64,000 nt of DNA from NCBI GenBank assembly GCA_003993805.1, contig RSEF01000003.1:44816004-44880003 (forward strand), read 5' to 3'. This document shows positions 53,901 through 64,000 of the stretch, in pieces. Both the position numbers and the translations under genes were made by a program. The DNA is from Himantopus leucocephalus (Eukaryota > Chordata > Aves > Charadriiformes > Recurvirostridae). Positions within the stretch are counted from its first letter, which is position 1. Every line of letters begins with the position of its first letter. Below the pieces are notes generated by a model that saw only the letters and a list, made by a program, of their open reading frames with translations, searched no databases and was not told the origin of the DNA.

Positions 53901-56900
53901 TCCTCCGGCTTTATGCATCCTTCTTACAATGAAAGCAGTCATGCCTGGTAAGATGACTGCTGTCGCTGTAGGAGAGCGCTGTTTCCTGCTATTATATCCA
54001 CCCCAAAAATGCTCTTTACTCAGCAGCCAAACAGGTCTGGCTGGACAGAAGACAGCACAATAAATCCCTTTAATGAGACCCTGGATGGTGGGTGACAGGT
54101 TGTGGTTCAAGCCTTATACCAAAGTTTTGTTTTCACAGCACTTTGGCCGCGTTAGGGCAGCCATAGCGAGTTGTTGCTCCTTCAGAGGTAAACAACGTTT
54201 TGGTTGCAGAGTAAATGGATAGTCCTTTTGCACCTTGCTGCTGGCGAAGTGGCTCTGCTGGAGAGGGAAGGGATTACCTCAGTCTTTAGCTGAACATTTG
54301 GGTATTTTTTAGTGAAAGAGGTTCCATTGCTCAGGCCAAAGATGCTACGTGACGCATAGCAATGATGCCTTCACCAACACAGACACTGCTGCCCTTGAAG
54401 GACCCAGCCCTGTAACTAGAGACTGCTGAGTGAAGCCTTTCCTTCCCTGAGCAGGCTTCGTGGGGCTGTCATGGATGTCCTGGAAATAGTGACTGGTATG
54501 TGTTTGTAACGGGGTCGTAACTCAGAGAAGATCGTATGTGCTGTTAAGTACTGCAATGTGTATAGAGAGACTGTAGGCTTGATCTCTTACTTGCGCTTAC
54601 TTAAAATGTTCTCCTCTAACTAAGCAATAAGCTGTGGTAAATCACCCTTTTATACCCTGATGCTTTAGTTAAAATGTTTCATTAAACAGCTCAAATTGAA
54701 TGTCTGGAAAAGTTTACACCTCCCACAAATTCTCCTCTGCTAATGGAAAAGTCATGTAAACAAGCATCACTTTATTATAGCCATTGTTCCAGTAATGCCC
54801 TGTCCAAATGGGAAAGACTTGAATCAAAGCAATTTAGTCCTTGTCTCAGTGTAGTTTCTCTTCCGGCCAGTTTTATTGAGGGGAAAAATAAAAGACACCC
54901 TGAAAATACGTTCATGTGAAAAATGGCAGCAGCTTGCACGCTGCGTGGTCTCAGGAATCCTTCTGAATGGCATATTTGAAAACCAGCAGCAGAGCACACA
55001 TCACCTCCCGGGGCTGATGCGGCCACTGAACTTTCTGCCCCGGTGCCTGTTGTGCCAGAGTGCGGTCGGTGTGCTGGCAGCCCAGGGGTCAATCAATAAG
55101 CCAACACGATGCGAGGCAACCAGAGTCTGAATTGCCTTCCAGTGGTTGCGGTGCTGCGGCCTCCAGCAGGGTTGTCGCCTCCAGCAGGGTTGTTCCTGAT
55201 TTACCCTGACTTGCAAGGAGTTTCGGGCCTGTGGTTTGGGTCCATATATTCAGTGAGAGCCAAAGTTAACCCCATAAGATAGAAAATAAGGGAGTTTATC
55301 TTTGCATGAAAGCTTGTAGAGAAGGTAATTTATAATCACAAAAAAATGTGTCCCCATTACATTCCTTCTTTCCTCTCATTTCTGGTGGATCTGGGCAGTG
55401 GTTCTGCTCTGTTCCTACCTAGTGGGCAAGGCTGGGTGGATCTTCCCGGGACTGGGGACGCACCGGTGCACTACAGTTCCCTGCAGTTGCTTTAATGGGT
55501 TTTGATCGTACAGAGCTCAAATCCTCTCTGATGACGGGCCTGAGCTTTGCACGGCAGAACTCTCAGGTCCCAGGTGCGGAAAGCCCTCCAGCCCAAATGG
55601 TGCTATTTCTCTGATGCTTTTATTCCAGCCTTTGCTTTAGGGTAGCCATTGTACCAACTTGCACCTCCAGTGGGGGATGCTTTAGGACATCTCCTATTTG
55701 AAGCTATGCTGGGACAGCAGGACCTGTGCCAGGACCAAAGGCATGGATCCTTTATTGTGTGTCAAGGGAGGGCAAAAGGCTTCAGCAAGCATCACTCTCC
55801 TTTAGTTGTCTGAACCGTAAAAACTTGCAGGCAATTTCCTGGTGGGGGCCTTGCACTTGGAGCTTTAAAGCTCCGTCCCCAGCTCTTCGATTTGGTTTTC
55901 TCAATGGCCTTGCATGAATCACTCAGTTACCTGGGTCCTCAAGTGACCTTACTGTAAGAGCTGCAGCAATCTGACCCTGTAAGGATGTGTGTCCTGCCAC
56001 CGCACCTGGGATCCTCTGGGGTGCCCCATCCTACACACGTGCCCCTGTTTCCTATAGATCACTAGGCAAAACTCTTCCAATAGACAGCGTGAGCACCCAT
56101 TTCGGTGTCTTTGATCGCTGACTCATGTCTGACACAGAATAAGGAGAACCAGGTGCTGTATCGAATGGGATACTTTGAATTCTGTAGCCTGTTTTGAGGA
56201 GGGAAGGAGGAAAATGAGATCAAGGCAGTTACTGAAAGCAAGTCAGGCTCAGACTATAACTGTGCTGTGTTTAAAATATTTAATTCCACAGTATGAGTCA
56301 CTATGACTAGGCTGCTATTGACCTGGGTAACCTGAGTGAATATTGCATAAAAGGCCCTCTCGTTTTGTCACTATAAATAAAATCTGTGATTATTCACAGC
56401 GAACGCTGGGTTTCTATTACCATAAGCAGCCTTACAAGAGCGTTATGCTCCACGATGGGGTTGCGTTTGTAGAGCTTGTGGGTCATCTGGAGCTGCCTTC
56501 ATGGGTGACCAGCTTGAAAGGGACAGCGCTTCTGCCCTCAAGCCTTTCTGTCCCTGCCTGGCAGAAGGAGAAGCCTGCACCCATCAAGAACTGAAAACGC
56601 TGGAAATATTTGACTATGAAAAATTGTGCAATGATTGAAAAAACAACAGAAGAAGCTGAGGGAGAGAACGTGAAAGGAACTAAACATAGGGAAAGGAAAA
56701 AAGAAAAGGAAGAGTTAAGGTCTGTCCCTCCCTGCCTCCCCCCAGACTAATTTTCATTATTGGCTGCTGTTTTATGGCACTGCCTCCTCCTGCTCCATGT
56801 GTTGTAATTGGGCTGCCACATACTATACACGTCCTAAAGGGACGTGGTAATTATTTGTTGGATAACCGGAAAGTCTGAGCGGGGATCTGCGTTTGCGATG

Positions 56901-59900
56901 AGTCCTGCAGTGCCATCTGGTCCTGCCTGTGACCAGTCCCACACCAAACCTACCTGTGATTCCGGCCCACCCTACACAGCCTTCTCCCTCCTCTGAAGAG
57001 TATATAAGCGCTCAGCGGATGGCACCCCTCTGCAGGGGCATGGGTTAGCTGAGCTGCACTCGTCGTGTGCTTGAGGGGGAGATTGCAGTCAGCCCAGCAG
57101 TGATGCAAGCTATTGCCTGTGTCGGTGGCTGTGTGGACCAGGCTCAGGAGCAGCTCTGGGCAGTGGGGGATGAGGGTGTGTGAGGTTCTGAGCCCTAAAA
57201 GAAGGGGTGACACCTTGAACAAGGACTGGGTTAATGGCAAAGGGACTGGTGTACTGACCAGACACCGGAGCAGGGAGCTATTTGGATATGTCAGAGCTGT
57301 CCTTTCTAATGTTTTATTCCCGTATTTACTGATGATTAAGCCCCATGGAAGGAAAAGACAATTAGGTACTCAGAGTGAGGTGTAACCTCTTGATTTTTGC
57401 CTGAGTTGTGACACTGAAAGGCAGCCCTTAATTGGCTCTGTGATCATCAGGGGAGCAGCACAGACCTGCTCCCTGCCCTTATCCTGGGAGACAGAGGAGA
57501 GACACATCCCTGCCCTGCAAGAGGTGTCAGCAGCCGCGGTATAGAGATGCTTAGCGGTTGGATTATGGCGCTTGTGTTGCAACTTGACCAGAGGGTCTGG
57601 GATGGGGACATTTCTCATGTTGGTGTAAGCTTTAACAGTGTTGAGACAGGGGAGTGACTTGTCCTTCAACTCCAACTTCTGATCTGCTTTCCCACTGGGG
57701 GCCTTGCCCTGAATCAAGGCTTCTCCCAAACCCTAGTGCTGGTGCTGCAGAGAGGGGCTGTTCCCACCACTGCATCCCATCCTTTTGTCCCACACAGTGC
57801 ACGGATGTCTCCTTGACCCGCAGTGCCTTTCAACAGCAGCCTTGTGCCTGCGGTTGACTTAGTTGTCTGTGTAAATCAGTCTATCGGATATCTCAGCTGT
57901 TCAACTTGATCTTCACACTATGTCCTCACACAGATGGTGAACCCTGTGGCAGACAGAAAAGTCTTCTTCATTAATTACTTCACTTTTCAAGTCCTTTACT
58001 GCAAACATCTCTATCCACAGGCCGAGTAAGTAGATATTGTTGGCTCATTTTATGGCTGGGAAAATTAAGTCCATTGAGTGATCAGCAGGGTTTAAATAGA
58101 AAAGGACAGATGTTAAATGACTTTCCAAGAACATTAAGGTGTTCACTGTCCCTAGAGTCCTTGGCTTAGACTCACTAGCAGAGAACATTATTATAATAGA
58201 GTGGCAGTGGGTTGCTTTTAAAAGATTTTCATGTTTTAACTGGAAGACTTGCCTTACGAAAAGTGCCTGGATATGTGTATGCCATGACAAATATATGCAC
58301 CCAGGTAACAGAGCATTACAGCTTTGAGCTGGAAAATGCATGTTCCTATTATTTACCAGCGGTTCTGGGAGTGGGAATAAAATACGGACTAGACCATTCA
58401 CAATTCTTTTTCTCATCTATACAAGTTTTACTGTACATGTTAATTGTGACCCACCAAAGTTACTCTATTCCCATAAAGCTGGAAATAATATTAAGTTTTG
58501 AGGCACGAGTAGCCAATGGAAATTTGCTGGGGTGATATGATACCACTAAATAAATAATCTGGCTGGGAGCTCAGATACAACTGGAATCTCTCTCTGCTGC
58601 TTGCACAGTCCCAGCTAAGCTCTGTTGAATTAGCCTCTTCCCCTGGACTGCTCATCTGATATATTTCTAACTCACCTTTGGACTCTTAAATATTTTTACA
58701 CCAAATACTCCACTGTACTCTGCAAGCATTTACGCAGTGCTGTATGACTGATACTCCAGTGTACACAGAGGTGTAGGGGGACACATTTTCTGAAAGTGTG
58801 TGTTGAATGAATGTTTAAAGAAGGAAGCAGTGGCATAAAATTAGGAGCAGTTTCAGGCGTGAGGGGGGCAGCAAGCCCATGGCAGGGCTTAGGCTGGAGG
58901 AGAAAGGATTTAGGAGAGCAGGTTACTGACCTCCGCACCGGCAGGGTCCTGCTGAGAGGCTTTGTCAAGGCAAGTCCTTCCATAGTGCCTACTTCCCCAG
59001 GCTTGTAAAACAGTGCCAGCTGTAAAACCTAGCACCTGACTTGCTGTCCTAGTGGGCTCTGAGGTCTTTCTCAAGAAGCTACGAGTGCTGACTGAGATAC
59101 CATACGCAGCGAGAAAGACTTGCGTACAATACTGCGTACCTCAGCTGCAAACACTCCAGTGGCCCACGTCGGTTGTCATCGTTTTTTCAAAGAGTTATAG
59201 GAGGTTTTGTGCTCTTTGCTATGCTCCGAATGAACAGTCCTCGATGCCTATTAACACACATTTCCACCAAATTATTCTTGCGTTTGCACTAGGTAAGCTG
59301 CAGCTAACATTTTCTTTCCTCTTTTTCTGAGCAAATTTTATAGCAAAGAGAAGACCTATCAATAAGCAGAAGCTTTTTCCAAAAGAAAATTGAAGGCTTT
59401 TTTCCCTTTCCTTTCTCTCTTGATTTCTAATGGTTATTTTAGAAATACTAATCTTTACAGAGAGACCAAAAGCAAATGCCATCCCTGAGTAAATATAAAT
59501 TCATATTTTAACTGTGTGTGTATGTACATGCGTATGTACACATATATATATATCTAAACACGCAAAAACCCAAACACATGGCATTGCTTGGAGTTATGTA
59601 GATGGTTTTGGCTGCCTATTTTATTTATTGTATTGTACAGGAAAATTGGATTTGAGGCTGTGCCTGTCTCTGAGAGTGCATTATTTGACTTTTAATCTAC
59701 ATCAGACTGTAACAAAACACATCCCATATCACAGCTTCTGTTGCTTCTGATACAAATTCTGTATTTCAAGAATATTTATGCACACAGGATTACTTAGTTT
59801 GGTTGCAGAGGTGTTGCATTCTGCATTTTTTCATCTGAAGGGTATTAGTGGTTGTTACTCATTAAATCGACTGTTCACATAAATTCAATCTATGGAATGG

Positions 59901-61713
59901 GATATATATATGGGCTGGTGAACACTGAATGTCCCCAGTAAACAAAGGGTTAACTTTGCATCCCTGTTCCTCTGCTGGGGGAAAGCTGCCAAGGATGGAG
60001 AGAAATGGGGGTCCCCCTCCAATTTTTGAGGAGGGGATGAGCCCCAGCAGGCTGGGGATCCTCGGTGGCTTGCTTGAAGCAGTGGTGGTGGCTCCTGTAG
60101 ATCTGCTCTAGGTTACAAAACACGCGTTGCTCCTGATGGACCTTGCTAGTTTCTGCTACGATCTGACTGGGAGAAAGGACAATAAAATCTGTTTTGCATA
60201 AGTTATTACATCTTTATTTACCTGCATTGGATCCATCAGATTTCAACAAGGACTTGTCTAAAACTTCTCTATTCAACTGTGGTTGCTGTACCTAATTTTT
60301 CCACTTGTCTTGTCTCCCTAAGCCCAGCTCCTGCAAATGTGTAGGCCCATCCTAGACTTAAAAAAGAGGAGCAGCAGTGCTGAGCTCTGTCAAATTCCCT
60401 TGATGGCAGCGTTTTTTCCCTTGTGCCCTAGACAGTCCTGTCAACTGCTGCGCTCCTGTGACAAGGTGGCTGCATTTCACAGCAAATGAGATGCTTTCTT
60501 AGTGTACGGCTGTAAAATACTTTGAAACCCTGGTGGATGAATAATGTTGTATCATAAATATAAAATGAATATTGTTTTACGGTTCCTGAAATATTAATTT
60601 GTGCATGGAGCCACTCTTGGAATGTTTTTTTACTAAATGTAAGGATCCTTTTGAGTCCTGAATGTCCTTGCTTTGGTTTTTATTATTAATATTCCCTCCA
60701 GGAGACATTGACTTTCCCTTCCCCTAGACATGCTGACTCCTGCCTGCCAGAGTGATTCAGCAGCTTGCCACTCACTGTTACAGAAGGAAAGTTTTCTCCT
60801 GGCTTCTTCCACTGCTCTAGTGTGATGGTGGCTGCGATCGAGAGACTTATTCTTGTGGCTGGTTGATTCTTCACACCGAGCCGCTGTAGAGCAGCCGGGC
60901 AGCTCTGAGCTCCCTGTCTAGCTGGTGGCTCTGTCCTCTGTGTGGGGAAGGGGATACCCGTGGAGAGCACCGGGGCTGTCTGCTTCACAGGTTTCCCTTT
61001 TCCAGGCAGGGTCACATTAAGTAACTGAACGTTATTTGTAATTGAGGCTGGTTGCTGACTGTCTGTCACAGTCATCTGGGTCTACAGAGGAAAGTCTATA
61101 GAAAAACACTGCTCGTTTGTTTAAGTGCAACAAATGCCCATAAAAAATGCAGAGGATGGGGAATGATTAACACTTCCTTTTCTTTCTTTCCCATGCGAAA
61201 AATGGGGGCAGGCCATTATTTTTAATGCTGAGGAGAGGAGACTCACATTACAATATTTTAATTATATCTTGGTTTTCCTAATAAAGTGTTAAATAGCTGT
61301 CAGAGTTTAAAAGCACAAAGCCTAACATAAACCAAACCAGAGACATAGATGTATATACCTGCGTGCAAACCGACTGGCTGGTATGTCTTGTTTTATTAAA
61401 GCATGGTATATGAAGCTAAATTATGTGGGTTTTATGGATCCTTAAATTACATGTTTTTATCGATCTCTCGTCACTCTTAAAAATATATTACGAAGAGAAA
61501 GAATGCAGTCTTTGATATTGAAAAAGAAATTCAACTGCAACACATAAAAGATCTGGGAAACTATAATTCAATGTGTGGGGCTGACAAATGTGGAACATTT
61601 AATCGTAGCTAATTAGTTTTAAAAATTCCTGGTCACATGCCTTTAGGGACTGGACCGGGAAGCAGTGCTGTAGTCATTCATGGGACAACTTTTCTGTTTG
61701 CCCTGCGGTAGAC
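50931..61713. other. Intergenic, mostly unique
   Basis: No gene recognised. Minor items are a 2 x 18 bp tandem repeat at 55159-55194, a TATA-like 'gtatataagcgc' at about 57000, and TG/TA-rich sequence at 59513-59555. Unique AT-rich segments lie at 54590-54780 and 61240-61660. Open frames of 119-129 codons on the minus strand (57370-57729, 60686-61075) match no family I know. Confidence 0.6.
55159..55194. repeat. 2 x 18 bp tandem repeat
   Basis: The unit gcctccagcagggttgtc is repeated twice with only the last base different. Confidence 0.9.
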
Positions 61714-62002
61714 ATTTCAAAGCAGATGTCTTCACAGTAAACTTCTGTGTCCCCCAAGCCACCTAATGAGCCTCTCTGCCCCTCATCTTCCCCCTGATGT
61801 GGGAAAGAGGGATGTTGGGTTTGAGAGCCAGGTTTCCACAACAGCATCATTTCTGAANATTTCAAAGCAGATGTCTTCACAGTAAACTTCTGTGTCCCCC
61901 AAACCACCTAACGAGCCTCTCTGCCCCTCATCTTCCCGCTGATGTGGGAAAGAGGGGTGTTGGGTTTGAGAGCCAGGTTTGCACAACAGCATCATTTCTG
62001 AA
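61714..62002. repeat. Near-identical direct duplication around a single N
   Basis: Copy 1 (61714-61857) and copy 2 (61859-62002) are both 144 bases, start atttcaaagcagatgtcttc and end atcatttctgaa. They differ at five substitutions and have no indels. The N at 61858 is exactly between them, the same arrangement as at 48552. Confidence 0.92.
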
Positions 62003-64000
62003 AACCTGGGAGGGTTTCCCAACCTGGAGGGATAAGACCACACGATCCACCAGCTCTGCGTGTGGCCTGCCGCGCTTGGATGCTGAACAATTTGGGAAGT
62101 GGCGACGCACACCGGTGCTGTGGGAAGGGCTCGGCCACGAGGGGCTGGGCTCTGGCTTGCCCCCTTTGCAGCACCCGCTGTCAGAGTGGGAATAAACCTC
62201 GGCAGTGCTCACGGCACGTGGCAAAACACTGCCGGTGAGATTGCAGATACTGTGGTTTGTCTTATCTGGTGGGGAGGAGGTGGGATGGAGGAGCAGGGTG
62301 TTTTTGGTGTGACTTCTCTGCGCCAAGTGCGTGTGATCTGGCTGGTGGCTGTGGCGTCCCTGTACCCTGCCACAGCTTGTTGCCTCAGTCGACGTGTTGA
62401 GTGATTCAGAGCAATCATTTTTCTATCTTCTCAGAAATGAGACTGTTCTCTAGTGGCCTCTTGCCATTGCTGGAATTCAGCTGCTAACCCCAAAATGGGC
62501 ATCTCCTTTGATATTGTTTGATCATGTAACGTGAAACAAACCAGCTGCTCACATATTATAGACCTGAACATAACCTCAGTACCATCTTTTCTTACAGCAG
62601 AGAAATCCCTTCATTTACTCTGTCTCTGAACCTGGATTTTTGTGCTCAAATAAAGACAAATACGGAATATGTACTCATATCCCAGGACTTTCTGGTACTC
62701 AGCTACTAAAAATTCAGCCGTGGCCTTCATAAGTTGTTACTAATGTCTGAAGTTGGTTTTTTACCTTATCTGCAAGGAGCACCTGCACTGCTGCATTTAC
62801 CAAGAGCAAGAATATCTCTTTTGTTTCTGCAGAGAGATTTAAAAGAAGGGACATAGCCAGTGCATATGCTAATGGAGGTACCAGCAGAATGTTAATAGCT
62901 GAGATAAACAATAAGGAAAGAAAACATAAAAGTATTTTTGTGGGTGGTTTTGAGGCTAAGGGCTGGTTTCCTGGTTTGAGGGCATTTTCACCCCAACTTG
63001 CCTGTCTGACATCAGGATTTCATTCTAATATAACTTTCAGTGGAGGAAAGGTGTGAGTTTGGCTTGAACAGTAAGTCTGCTTTGAAAGTCCATTGAAATT
63101 CAAAAATCCTATTTTCCAACAACCTTCCTCTGGCACTTTACAATTCATGCCTCCAAATGGGGTTGTTTGCAAGAAACTGAACTGTGAAAGTGTAACATTT
63201 GAAGAGTTTGGAAATGTTGTTGTGAGTGTTTCACAGGGGCCTTGCTATCACTTCTGCTATCAGCGAGGGCTCTGACTTGTGAGTGAGGACAGTGTCCTTG
63301 GGACCTCTGGTTCCTGCTCACCTTCCACCGCAATCCTCTCCAAGGATGGTCCTACTCAATTTACACTCTGATGCCCATTTCATTTCTTCTCCATGTTTTT
63401 GTGTGCAGACTACGGTGGTCTAGGACCTACCTCAGGGCCACCTGAGATATCTGCAGTGGGGACAGGGACCTCCCAGAGAGGAGCAAAGCAACCATCTGCG
63501 TGCAAAATCTACTGCACCGTCCTGCTTGTGAGTCAGAGCCGCCAGGCTCAGTCCTGCTGTGTGCGGAGCCACTGAAGAGCCTTCAAGTGTCCCACTTTGA
63601 ACCCACACACCAAGTTATTTGTTCCCGAAGAGAGGAAGTGGTGTTGCATGCTGAGGGTTGTGAACCCAGGAATATTCTGTGCTAAAGAGGGCCTGAGCTG
63701 TGGCTGGCTGACAGGGTGGAAAATGCCTGCAAAGTGCCTGGTGACTCATCCTGGATGCAAGTGACGTGGAACCAGGTAGGACATTCCTGGCTCAGCCCAG
63801 CAGGAGGCTGATTCTGAGGAAGCGGAACACTGGCCAGATGAATCTGGATGGGTAATTCCCTTTATTGCATGTCTTCCCTCCCCTGACCCCAAAGGAGAAA
63901 AGAGGCAGTGCTCCAGGCTACAGCCATGCACGCTACCTCTGAGTTTGTTCTGCACAGAGGCTGTTGGTTTATGCTTCAAGGAGAGTAAGAAAACTGCTGC
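62003..64000. other. Intergenic, unique
   Basis: No gene or clear repeat recognised up to the window edge. Short open frames only. Confidence 0.6.

Noticed and set aside
57370..57729. 119-codon minus-strand frame, possibly a retroelement piece
   Set aside because: No conserved motif could be named; left as unexplained sequence.
60686..61075. 129-codon minus-strand frame
   Set aside because: Composition is plausible for protein, but there is no domain, no splice context and no related frame nearby.
30331..64000. Exons of GALNT2, the next gene expected after URB2
   Set aside because: No glycosyltransferase or lectin-domain coding segment was recognised; the gene is probably further right.

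Overview
This looks like avian nuclear DNA. The genes are interrupted by GT-AG introns, most recognisable repeats are CR1 LINE fragments with the bird-type (ATTCTATG)n tail, and a CpG-island promoter separates two head-to-head housekeeping genes. I cannot name the species. The gene order TAF5L (minus) - CpG island - URB2 (plus) is conserved in amniotes.

Layout. Positions 1-11962 hold the 5' part of TAF5L on the minus strand. It includes two coding exons (1906-2010 and 6900-7044) and a probable non-coding first exon in the island; the remaining exons lie beyond the left edge. Positions about 11690-12680 are a very GC-rich bidirectional promoter with a CCAAT box and an approximately 60-base G run containing one N. 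Positions 12672-29679 hold complete URB2 on the plus strand: 9 coding exons, 1541 codons, and one giant exon of 3379 bases. Its 3' end lies near 30100-30230. Two short non-autonomous hAT-like elements with decayed 8-bp target duplications sit in URB2 introns 3 and 8. From about 30.2 kb to the right edge I find no intact gene. This stretch has CR1 copies, a broken SMPDL3B-like fragment at about 31034-31302, simple repeats, a 28-bp perfect palindrome and several AT-rich unique stretches that could be conserved non-coding elements. In other amniotes the next gene after URB2 is GALNT2, and none of its exons were recognised here.

The two real genes share a promoter but act in different places. TAF5L is a subunit of the SAGA/PCAF histone acetyltransferase coactivator. 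URB2 acts in the nucleolus in early large-subunit ribosome assembly. Both are broadly expressed growth genes, which fits the CpG-island promoter.

Assembly quality matters here. All three N bases lie at suspicious places. Two (48552 and 61858) sit exactly between near-identical direct copies of about 122 and 144 bases, which looks like unmerged contig ends or haplotypes rather than biology. The third (12204) is inside the poly-G run. I found no convincing undescribed biological system; the least expected items are the SMPDL3B-like relic and the two hAT-like elements.
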